A program made the position numbers and the translations under genes. Shown here in pieces: positions 57,707-64,000 of a DNA stretch of 64,000 nucleotides. Positions within the stretch are counted from its first letter, which is position 1; each line of letters starts with the position of its first letter. Source of the DNA: Glutamicibacter arilaitensis Re117 (GTDB lineage Bacteria; Actinomycetota; Actinomycetes; Actinomycetales; Micrococcaceae). Location of the stretch: assembly GCF_000197735.1 (NCBI RefSeq), contig NC_014550.1, positions 2,852,001-2,916,000 on the forward strand, read 5' to 3'. The notes beneath the pieces are model-generated. The model did no database searches, was not told where the DNA came from, and saw only the letters and a program-made list of their open reading frames with translations.

Positions 57707-59074
57707 ATGAGCGAGCAAATGACTGAAGAAATCACCGGCGAGCAGATCGCCGCCGGGAAGCGCGCCTACGAGCTGGACCGCGAACACGTCTTCCACTCCT
57801 GGCAGGCCCAGGGCCCCTTCACCCCGATGACGGTGCTCAAGGCCGAGGGCTCCTATGTGTGGGATGGCGAAGGGCGCAAGCTCATTGACCTCTCCAGCCA
57901 GCTGGTGAACACGAATATCGGCCACCAGCACCCCAAGGTAATCGCGGCCATCCAGGAACAGGCCGGCAAGCTGGCCACCATCGCCCCGCAGCATGTCAAC
58001 GACGCGCGCTCGGAAGCAGCACGCCTGGTTGCCAAGCACACCCCCGGTGAGCTGAACAAGATCTTCTTCACCAATGGCGGAGCCGATGCAGTGGAGCACG
58101 CGGTGCGCATGGCGCGGCTGCATACCGGCAAGCACAAGGTGCTTTCGGCGTACCGTTCCTACCATGGCGGCACGCACCTGGCGGTGAACATCACCGGGGA
58201 TCCGCGACGCTTCGCCTCGGATCATGCAACCGACGGGGTGGTGCATTTCTTCCCGGCCTACCCGTACCGCTCCTACTTTAATTCAACGACTCCCGAAGAG
58301 GAGACGCAACGGGCGCTCAAGCACCTGGAAGACACGATTCTGCTTCAGGGGCCGGGCACCATTGCCGCGCTCATCCTGGAATCCATTCCGGGCACGGCCG
58401 GGATCTACCTGCCGCCTCCGGGCTACCTTGAAGGGGTGCGCGAGCTGACTAAGAAGCACGGCATCGTGTACATCGCCGATGAGGTGATGGCCGGCTTCGG
58501 GCGCAGCGGTAAGTGGTTCGCGGTGGATCATGCCGGCGTGGTTCCGGATCTACTGACCTTCGCCAAGGGCGTGAACTCCGGCTACGTGCCTTTGGGCGGC
58601 GTGGCGATCAGTCCGGAAATCTTCGAGACCTTCCGCGAGCGGGTCTACCCGGGCGGTCTGACCTATTCTGGCCATCCGCTGGCGTGCGCGGCGGCGGTAG
58701 CCACCATCACCGCGATGGAAGATGAAGGCATGGTGGAGAACGCCAAGAGGTTGGGCGAGGAGATCATCGGGCCGCGCCTGGCGCAGTTCGCGGCCGAGCA
58801 CCCATCGGTGGGAGAGGTGCGCGGCACCGGGGTGTTCTGGGCGATCGAGCTGGTGAAGAATCGGGACACTCGTGAGCCGCTGGCTGCCTATGGCGGCAGC
58901 AGCCCACAAATGAACCAGGTGGTTGCCGCGGCGAAGTCCGCAGGGCTTTTGCCTTTCGCCAACTTCAACCGGCTGCATGTGGTGCCTGCAATGAATATCG
59001 AGGACGACGTGCTGATCGAAGCACTGGATCGCCTTGAGCAGGCACTGGCCGTGGCCGACACGTTCGTTCAATAA
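57707..59074 (+). CDS. Class III PLP aminotransferase (beta-alanine/omega-amino acid-pyruvate type)
   Basis: 455 residues. Segments HSWQAQGPFTPMTVLKAEG, FFTNGGADAVEHAVRMAR, IYIADEVMAGFGRSGKWF and the Schiff-base lysine in TFAKGVNSGYVPLG (Lys287). The pairing with MmsA implies it makes malonate semialdehyde from beta-alanine, with pyruvate as amino acceptor. It is distinct from the aminotransferase at 50225 (length similar, sequence clearly different), so the two may handle different diamines or omega-amino acids. Confidence 0.9.
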   Translation: MSEQMTEEITGEQIAAGKRAYELDREHVFHSWQAQGPFTPMTVLKAEGSYVWDGEGRKLIDLSSQLVNTNIGHQHPKVIAAIQEQAGKLATIAPQHVNDARSEAARLVAKHTPGELNKIFFTNGGADAVEHAVRMARLHTGKHKVLSAYRSYHGGTHLAVNITGDPRRFASDHATDGVVHFFPAYPYRSYFNSTTPEEETQRALKHLEDTILLQGPGTIAALILESIPGTAGIYLPPPGYLEGVRELTKKHGIVYIADEVMAGFGRSGKWFAVDHAGVVPDLLTFAKGVNSGYVPLGGVAISPEIFETFRERVYPGGLTYSGHPLACAAAVATITAMEDEGMVENAKRLGEEIIGPRLAQFAAEHPSVGEVRGTGVFWAIELVKNRDTREPLAAYGGSSPQMNQVVAAAKSAGLLPFANFNRLHVVPAMNIEDDVLIEALDRLEQALAVADTFVQ

Positions 59075-59080
59075 TCCCCT

Positions 59081-59111
59081 ACTGGCAGGACAGCACCGCT
59101 GTCCTGCCAGT
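59081..59111 (+). terminator. Terminator after the aminotransferase
   Basis: ACTGGCAGGACAGC-acc-GCTGTCCTGCCAGT, perfect 14-bp stem, 3-nt loop, 6 nt after the stop. It separates the mmsA pair from the GlcD-like gene. Confidence 0.85.
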
Positions 59112-59131
59112 TCTCTTAACAGGAGTCCCCC

Positions 59132-60490
59132 GTGAATGCAGCCGCCACCCACGCCGTACTCAGCGCCCACCCGCGTGCCTCGCTCGATGAGGCCGAGCGC
59201 CAAACAGCCAGTATTGACCGCTCCGGCTATGTGCCCCCGAGCTTCGCCGACGGGGTGATCTTTGCCCAGAGCATCGATGACGTGGTGCTGGCGATGAAGC
59301 TGGCCCATGAGCATGGGGCGGTGATCGTGCCGCGCGGAGCCGGCACCGGACTGGCGGCAGGTTCCAGCGCGCAGGCCGGGCAGATCGTGCTGGACATGTC
59401 CCGGATGGACAAGATCCTGCACATTGATCCGGTGGAAGCCACCGCTCTGGTGCAGCCCGGGGTGATCAACGCGGCGGTGAACCAGGCTGCCGGGGAGCAT
59501 GGGCTGTTCTACGCCCCGGATCCTGCCAGTACCGCGATTTGCTCCATCGGCGGCAATATTGCCACGAACGCCGGGGGCATGTGGTGCGCCAAATACGGGG
59601 TGACCCGTGAGTCGGTGCTCAGCTTGCTAGTGGTCTTGCCCGATGGGCAGCTGTTGCGCACCGGTCGGCGGACCATCAAGGGCGTGGCCGGCTATGACAT
59701 GAATGCGCTGATGATCGGCTCGGAAGGCACCTTGGGCATTGTGGTCGAAGCGCTGCTGCGCTTGCGCCCCAAGCCCAAGCACACCGCCACCTTGGTCGCC
59801 TACTTCCCCGATGAGGATACTGCTGCGCAGGCCGCTTCGGCGGTGATCGCCCAACGGCTGACTCCTTCGGTGCTGGAGCTGATGTGCGGCAAGACCTTGA
59901 AGGCCGTTGATGCCGCCCTGGGTACCGAGCATGAATCACGTGGCGGCGCCTTGCTGCTGGCGCAGACCGACGGCTATGGGGCACAGCTGGAAATGCAGGC
60001 GCTGCGCGATGCGATCGCTCCGCTGGCCGGGCGCATCGAACTGGCCAAGGATGCCCAAGAAGCCGAGGCGCTGATCGAAGCCCGGCGCCAGGCCATCCCG
60101 AGCATGGAGAAGCTGGGAACCGCGTCGATCTGCGATATCGGGGTGCCGCGCAATCGGCTGGCCGAAGCTTTCGCTGGCCTGCACCGTATTCAAGATGAAC
60201 GCGGAGTCTCGATCTTCACCATCGCCCATGCGGCCGATGGCAACCTGCATCCGATCATCGTGGTGCCCGAGGACCAATCCATTACTACCGGTGCACCCAA
60301 GGCCGCATTGGGAGACATGTTCTACCTGGCCCAGTCCTTGGGCGGCACGCTGACCGGAGAACACGGAATCGGCCGGCTCAAGCAGGATTGGATGGCAGAG
60401 GAACTGGGTGAGACCTCGCTGGACCTGCAACGACGGGTCCGCGCAGTCTTCGACCCGCAAGGCATCCTCAACCCCGGAAAAGCGATCTAA
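59132..60490 (+). CDS. FAD-binding oxidoreductase, GlcD/D-lactate dehydrogenase-like
   Basis: 452 residues. FAD-binding type 4 (PCMH) domain with VPRGAGTGLAAGSS and GNIATNAGGMWCAKYGVTRES, and the C-terminal FAD-oxidase domain ending in GEHGIGRLKQDW. Such enzymes oxidise 2-hydroxy acids (glycolate, D-lactate) or related acids, usually at the membrane. No glcE/glcF partners are adjacent. GTG 59132 has AGGAG 7 nt upstream. Its role in the beta-alanine region is unclear. Confidence 0.9.
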   Translation: MNAAATHAVLSAHPRASLDEAERQTASIDRSGYVPPSFADGVIFAQSIDDVVLAMKLAHEHGAVIVPRGAGTGLAAGSSAQAGQIVLDMSRMDKILHIDPVEATALVQPGVINAAVNQAAGEHGLFYAPDPASTAICSIGGNIATNAGGMWCAKYGVTRESVLSLLVVLPDGQLLRTGRRTIKGVAGYDMNALMIGSEGTLGIVVEALLRLRPKPKHTATLVAYFPDEDTAAQAASAVIAQRLTPSVLELMCGKTLKAVDAALGTEHESRGGALLLAQTDGYGAQLEMQALRDAIAPLAGRIELAKDAQEAEALIEARRQAIPSMEKLGTASICDIGVPRNRLAEAFAGLHRIQDERGVSIFTIAHAADGNLHPIIVVPEDQSITTGAPKAALGDMFYLAQSLGGTLTGEHGIGRLKQDWMAEELGETSLDLQRRVRAVFDPQGILNPGKAI

Positions 60491-60516
60491 ATCTAGAAGT
60501 TCGCCACTGACTTGGG

Positions 60517-60522
60517 TAGGGT
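60517..60522 (+). promoter_or_regulatory. Candidate -10 box of a leaderless transcript
   Basis: TAGGGT, 6 nt before the ATG at 60529; no Shine-Dalgarno in the 27 nt upstream. Confidence 0.4.
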
Positions 60523-60528
60523 AAATAC

Positions 60529-60966
60529 ATGGATGAGTATCTACCGGTGGCGTTCGGCCTGCCGCTCATGGCGGTGGCAATTTCTGTGGTCTTCCTGCTG
60601 ATCGGGTTGGCACTGCTGCCCCACGCCCTGTTTCGCCGCAGAAGCTTCTCACGCTTGCGTGACGGGGAACAGACCTACGCCCGGCGTGCATCCATTCGTA
60701 CCGAGTTCATTGTCGCGGCAGCTGCCGGGGTCATTACGGCCGTCTTCCTGGCCGTGGGAATCACCGGCTACAACAACGCGATGAGCAACCTCGAAGCGAA
60801 CGTCCACAAGGCGTACAGCCCTGCCGAGCTGGACATCAAGTATTGGAATGGTTCATGGGCCACCGCTGATGTCACCTTTGCGGATGGCACGACCTACAAG
60901 GATGCCCAAATCTCCATGCAGGCGGCTTATCGTCCATTTATTGAGCAAAAGATGACGATGGATTAG
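60529..60966 (+). CDS. Membrane protein of unknown function
   Basis: 145 residues with two helices (about 8-30 and 59-78) and an exported C-terminal ~65-residue domain (SNLEANVHKAYSPAELDIKY...) resembling a small secreted beta domain. I do not recognise a family. Probably leaderless. It is a single gene. Confidence 0.65.
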   Translation: MDEYLPVAFGLPLMAVAISVVFLLIGLALLPHALFRRRSFSRLRDGEQTYARRASIRTEFIVAAAAGVITAVFLAVGITGYNNAMSNLEANVHKAYSPAELDIKYWNGSWATADVTFADGTTYKDAQISMQAAYRPFIEQKMTMD

Positions 60967-61059
60967 CTGTCAGAGAACGTACAGCCCCTGCTCTAACGCC
61001 TATATGAAATACTGACCACAGAGTATTCTTACACCGATATCCTGTGGAGGGAAAAGATC

Positions 61060-61536
61060 ATGACCGGAAATGGTGCGCCAGCAGGCGATCCGTTCCAGCC
61101 GCACCTCGAGTGGGGTCTGAAATCCTCGTTCGTAGGCTACATTTCTTCCCTTGCCGACGGACGCATTGAAGCTTCCAACGGGGTCTGGCAGGTAGGTAAT
61201 GCTCTGGCGTTTCCTGTCTCCCCCGCGGTTGAGGTTCCCGAGAACGAAATCTGGTTCAACGGTCGTGTTTCCTTCTCCGGCCATGGCGGCATGATGAAGC
61301 TGAACCTGATTGAGCCACGCATCGTGAACCATGATGAGACCATCACCTTGACCATTGACGAAGCAGGCGAGCGCATTGCCATCGCCGAGCTCACCGAAAC
61401 CAGTGTTTCGAACGCTTTTGGCTTGGTCAAGACCCGCTTCGCAGCGGTACTCACCGAAGCAGGATCGAAGCTCTTCAACGGCCAGTACCCTGCTGGTCAG
61501 CAGATGGAAGAAGTTGAGGTCGTGCTGCGCGGCTAG
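61060..61536 (+). CDS. HtaA-domain protein without signal peptide
   Basis: 158 residues. The heme-associated HtaA domain is visible (LEWGLKSSFVGYISSLADG near the start, then VSFSGHGGMMKLNLIEPRIV in the middle), as in Corynebacterium HtaA/HtaB heme-binding proteins. Those are secreted or anchored, but this one has no signal peptide or membrane helix and would be cytosolic. SD GGAGGG 7 nt upstream. No hmuTUV or other heme-uptake gene lies nearby. Confidence 0.75.
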   Translation: MTGNGAPAGDPFQPHLEWGLKSSFVGYISSLADGRIEASNGVWQVGNALAFPVSPAVEVPENEIWFNGRVSFSGHGGMMKLNLIEPRIVNHDETITLTIDEAGERIAIAELTETSVSNAFGLVKTRFAAVLTEAGSKLFNGQYPAGQQMEEVEVVLRG

Positions 61537-61549
61537 CAGCTGGTTTGCA

Positions 61550-61583
61550 CCAAGGCTCGGCATGGAAGTGCCGGGCCTTTGGC
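61550..61583 (+). terminator. Terminator-like hairpin after HtaA gene
   Basis: CCAAGGC-t-CGGCA-tggaag-TGCCG-g-GCCTTTGG, about 12 bp with one mismatch, 14 nt after the stop. Confidence 0.6.
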
Positions 61584-61636
61584 GTATCTATCACCCGTGT
61601 TCAGTTGCCCGGGCTGGTTATCGTCCTTTAATATGG

Positions 61637-61642
61637 TAGGTT
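61637..61642 (+). promoter_or_regulatory. Candidate -10 box of a leaderless transcript
   Basis: TAGGTT, exactly 6 nt before the ATG at 61649; no Shine-Dalgarno. Confidence 0.4.
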
Positions 61643-61648
61643 CGGATA

Positions 61649-62104
61649 ATGTCGAGAACTTTCCTGTCGAAGATCAGAATCCTAACTGCGCTGAGCATTG
61701 CGATGATGGCTTTGTCTTTCGTCATGGCTCATTCGTGGTTATTGCAGATCATCACGCTGGGTCTAGGCGCTTCGGCGCTAATATCGGTCTTCGCCCGTCT
61801 ATGCCAAATAAGGCGCACAAGTGCCGACAACCAGTCACTTCTGCTTCCCTCGCTCGCCATCACCGCGGCAGGTGCATTCATCTTCCGGTTCTTCATCTTT
61901 TGGGCGACATCTAGGCCTGCAAGGTACGCCGACTACATGCCCGAGAACGGTGTACCGATCACGAATGGAATTGCATTGAACACGCAATTCTTCCAGTTGC
62001 TATCCATGGGATTGATCGTGCTCTTGCCGATCGCGTTCTTCGTCCTGCTGATGGTATTTTTTCGTGGAAAGAACATCATAAGCCAGGTGAATACCGCCAA
62101 CTAG
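61649..62104 (+). CDS. Membrane protein of unknown function
   Basis: 151 residues with about four helices (about 10-30, 31-50, 66-86, 118-138). Base use is slightly less GC-rich than the neighbouring genes. No family recognised. It converges with the shikimate dehydrogenase gene (23 nt between stops). Confidence 0.6.
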   Translation: MSRTFLSKIRILTALSIAMMALSFVMAHSWLLQIITLGLGASALISVFARLCQIRRTSADNQSLLLPSLAITAAGAFIFRFFIFWATSRPARYADYMPENGVPITNGIALNTQFFQLLSMGLIVLLPIAFFVLLMVFFRGKNIISQVNTAN

Positions 62105-62127
62105 GGCGCGTACTGATATTCGGGGCT

Positions 62128-62967
62128 TCAGGATCCCAGGGAGAATTCGGAGGCACGCAATACCTGCTCTTCACTTAGTGAATGGCCGGTGTACTTCTGA
62201 AACTGCGCCGCGGCCTGCAGGGCGATGACTTCTGCCCCGGTAATAATCTGCTTGCCAGCACTCCGTGCTTTGCAGATCAAGGGCGTTTCACTCGGGAAAG
62301 CCACCACGTCGAAGACGGTTCGTGCGGCATCAATCTGCTGAGTGCTAAACGCGAGCTCCTCAGACTGCGCGCCGTCCATGCCCAGCGGCGTGACGTTCAC
62401 AAGAATCTCGTGTCCTGGAGCCGGGTCAGCACCGGTAAATCGGTAACCGTATTTATCAGCTAAGGCTTGGCCGGAAACTTCGTTGCGTGCCAGCACTGTC
62501 AGGTCGTTGAATCCGGCTTCGCGGAAGGCGGCTACGACGGCCTTGGCCATTCCTCCGGAGCCTCGGACAAGTACGGTGCTTGCAGGATCGAGTAGATGGC
62601 GTTCGATGAGCCTGGCGATCGCTTCAAAATCGGTGTTTGACGCGACTAATCGCCCATTGGTGTTCACGATGGTGTTGACCGAATCGATGGCTTTCGCGGA
62701 GGCTTCGATCTCATCGACCATCGCCATGACGTCTTCTTTGAAAGGCATGGACACGGAGCAGCCACGGATGCCTAAGGCACGGACCCCGGCAATGGCGCCG
62801 GCCAGGTCATCGGTGGAGAAGGCCTTGTAGATGAAGTTCAGGCCGAGTTCTTCATAGAGATAGTTATGGAAGCGAGTACCGATATTTGCCGGTCGACCCG
62901 ATAACGAAATGCATAGGGTCATGTCCTTGTTCAAAATAGGCACGCGTTGCTCTCCCGCCGTAGTCAT
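62128..62967 (-). CDS. aroE: Shikimate dehydrogenase (AroE-like)
   Basis: 279 residues. The substrate-binding opening reads LCISLSGRPANIGTRFHNYLY (Arg-Pro version of the SxS motif), the catalytic-lysine region is SVSMPFKEDVM, and NTDFEAIARLIE gives the Asp. The NADP part begins LVRGSGGMAKAVVAAF and ends VTPLGMDGAQ. It reduces 3-dehydroshikimate in aromatic amino-acid synthesis. ATG 62967 fits; an in-frame TTG at 62982 overlaps a TATATT promoter element (62986-62981). Divergent from arr. Confidence 0.88.
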   Translation of the reverse strand: MTTAGEQRVPILNKDMTLCISLSGRPANIGTRFHNYLYEELGLNFIYKAFSTDDLAGAIAGVRALGIRGCSVSMPFKEDVMAMVDEIEASAKAIDSVNTIVNTNGRLVASNTDFEAIARLIERHLLDPASTVLVRGSGGMAKAVVAAFREAGFNDLTVLARNEVSGQALADKYGYRFTGADPAPGHEILVNVTPLGMDGAQSEELAFSTQQIDAARTVFDVVAFPSETPLICKARSAGKQIITGAEVIALQAAAQFQKYTGHSLSEEQVLRASEFSLGS

Positions 62968-63045
62968 TGGTTCGCTACTCAATATACGCGGGTTGCACTT
63001 ACCGGTGCTTTCGCGAATCCAGGCCGGCGATTATCCTCTTGGGGT

Positions 63046-63456
63046 ATGAACAAGGAACTTGATAGCGGTCCGTTCTACCACGGCACCAAGGCCGCATTGC
63101 AGCCAGGAGATCTGCTGGCGGCCGGTTTCCCTTCGAATTACCGCCCGCAAATCATCATGAATCACGTGTATTTCACCGCCTTGGTCGACGGCGCCGGCTT
63201 GGCGGCTGAAATCGCCGCGCTGGACGGTACCCCGCATGTCTATGAGGTGGAGCCAACGGGTCCCTTTGAAAACGATCCCAATGTGACCGATAAGAAGTTC
63301 CCGGGCAATCCGACGCGTTCCTATCGCACTACGGAACCGGTACGGGTCATTCGCGAAGTCCATGAGTGGACCCGGCTGAGCGCCGAAGCTTTGCAGGAAT
63401 GGCGCGAGAGGATCGCGCAGCTCACCGAGGATCCAAGCGCTGAAATCATTAACTAG
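63046..63456 (+). CDS. arr: Rifamycin ADP-ribosyltransferase (Arr family)
   Basis: 136 residues, the length of Arr enzymes. The N-terminus has GPFYHGTKAALQPGDLL and the middle has IIMNHVYFTALVDGAGLAAE, HVYEVEPTGPFENDPN and DKKFPGNPTRSYRTTEPVRV, the standard Arr conserved pattern. Arr transfers ADP-ribose from NAD+ to the ansa-bridge hydroxyl of rifamycins, inactivating them. ATG 63046 is preceded by TCTTGGGG, a weak SD. A terminator follows. Confidence 0.93.
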   Translation: MNKELDSGPFYHGTKAALQPGDLLAAGFPSNYRPQIIMNHVYFTALVDGAGLAAEIAALDGTPHVYEVEPTGPFENDPNVTDKKFPGNPTRSYRTTEPVRVIREVHEWTRLSAEALQEWRERIAQLTEDPSAEIIN

Positions 63457-63470
63457 GGCAAAGGCAACGA

Positions 63471-63506
63471 CCGGTGTCCGATGCTCCCACCAGCATCGGA
63501 CACCGG
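63471..63506. terminator. Bidirectional terminator between arr and aldehyde dehydrogenase
   Basis: CCGGTGTCCGATGCT-cccacc-AGCATCGGACACCGG, perfect 15-bp stem with 6-nt loop; TTTT follows on the + strand 3 nt later. Confidence 0.9.
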
Positions 63507-63531
63507 CCGCTTTTCCAGTGTTTGCCCCTGA

Positions 63532-64000
63532 TCAGCCCTTGATAATCTGAGGCTGGGCCAGCGCCTTCAATCCGTCGAGGCCGAATTCCAGACCATATCC
63601 GGACTGCTTCGCTCCACCAAATGGGATACGGGGGTCAATGGTGCCATGGGAGTTGATCCATACGGTGCCAGCCTGGATCTGTGCGGCAACTCCAAGGGCC
63701 TTCTCGCGGTTGCTGCTCCAGACCGACGCGCCGAGTCCTACTTCCAAGGCATTGGCGTGCCTAATCGCTTCGGCGCTGTCTTTGACCTTGATGATCGGCA
63801 GGGCTGGACCGAACTGTTCCTCGGTGACCAGCCGGTTGCCCGGGTCGATATCGGCAATCAGCGTGGTCGGGTAGAAGTAGCCGGCGGCGCTCTCGTCCGG
63901 GTTCGCACCGAGCAGCACCTTCGCGCCCGAATCCACGGCATCCTTGACCAGGGAAGCGACGATGTCGTACTGGGCCTTGTTCTGCAGCGGGCCGAGCACG
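63532..64000 (-). CDS. Aldehyde dehydrogenase family protein, C-terminal part (truncated by window edge)
   Basis: The C-terminal 156 residues only; the frame continues beyond base 64000. Segments VTEEQFGPALPIIKVKDSAEA, LGASVWSSNREKALGVAAQIQ and NSHGTIDPRIPFGGAKQSGYG place it in the NAD(P)-dependent aldehyde dehydrogenase superfamily (betaine/gamma-aminobutyraldehyde-type). The catalytic cysteine is outside the window. Given the polyamine/beta-alanine genes nearby, an aminoaldehyde substrate is possible. Confidence 0.85.
   Translation of the reverse strand, partial: VLGPLQNKAQYDIVASLVKDAVDSGAKVLLGANPDESAAGYFYPTTLIADIDPGNRLVTEEQFGPALPIIKVKDSAEAIRHANALEVGLGASVWSSNREKALGVAAQIQAGTVWINSHGTIDPRIPFGGAKQSGYGLEFGLDGLKALAQPQIIKG

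Noticed and set aside
1..64000. CRISPR arrays, prophage or secondary-metabolite cluster
   Set aside because: No regularly spaced short repeats, cas genes, phage structural genes or PKS/NRPS modules seen.
63532..64000. Aldehyde dehydrogenase fragment as a pseudogene
   Set aside because: The frame is open to the window edge and all C-terminal motifs are intact; it is cut only by the window.

Overview
The window is a chromosomal segment of a high-GC Gram-positive bacterium, most likely a member of the Micrococcaceae (Arthrobacter/Glutamicibacter group). This is inferred from overall base composition, the HU protein, the PucR and DUF222-HNH families, the six-gene Mrp antiporter operon and the ykoE-type ECF importer. 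Genes are densely packed, many with 4-nt ATGA start/stop overlaps. No transposase, integrase, prophage or CRISPR array is visible. Both window ends cut through genes (an MMPL exporter at the left, an aldehyde dehydrogenase at the right).

Layout. 1-2390: MMPL exporter with divergent MarR regulator, then a LysE-type exporter. 2530-7577: a low-molecular-weight phosphatase overlapping a P-loop kinase/PabB fusion, a cardiolipin synthase-like PLD enzyme, and PabC; these cover p-aminobenzoate synthesis apart from the amidotransferase. 7574-10686: an ECF importer (YkoE plus an A-A'-T triple fusion) under a TPP riboswitch whose expression platform appears to be an SD-sequestering hairpin. 10767-17402: DUF4235 protein and the mrp/mnh Na+/H+ antiporter operon (fused AB, C, D, E, F, G). 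17630-23463: MFS transporter, dCTP deaminase, LD/DD-carboxypeptidase, class I fumarase, SseB-like protein. 23567-28589: tRNA-Gly(CCC), AEC transporter, a polar amino-acid ABC importer, HerA-like ATPase. 28590-31390: a diverged partial repeat of the herA 3' end around a small membrane gene, a secreted or anchored protein and an MFS exporter.

31536-39462 is a leftward block for extracytoplasmic redox and copper handling: thioredoxin-NHL protein, lipoprotein, CopD-CtaG fusion, Tat-exported DyP peroxidase, PCu(A)C chaperone, CopC protein and a membrane protein. It resembles the actinobacterial route that delivers copper to cytochrome oxidase and couples it to a DyP peroxidase. 39576-40418 carries two identical tandem HU genes. 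40594-43025: SDR enzyme, DUF1992 protein and a cysteine-poor rpmB-rpmG-rpsN ribosomal operon. 43354-43854: a MarR-type regulator.

44228-60490 is a polyamine/beta-alanine catabolic region: a polyamine-type ABC importer with two tandem binding proteins, an Lrp/AsnC regulator overlapping a class III aminotransferase, an IrrE-type peptidase and a DUF222-HNH protein, then a PucR regulator divergent from MmsA, a second class III aminotransferase and a GlcD-like flavoprotein. Uptake of a diamine, transamination, and conversion of malonate semialdehyde to acetyl-CoA would connect these genes. 60529-64000: small membrane proteins, an HtaA-domain protein without signal peptide, shikimate dehydrogenase, an Arr rifamycin ADP-ribosyltransferase and the truncated aldehyde dehydrogenase.

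Several genes lack a Shine-Dalgarno sequence but have a TANNNT -10-like hexamer exactly 6-7 nt before the ATG, which suggests leaderless transcripts.
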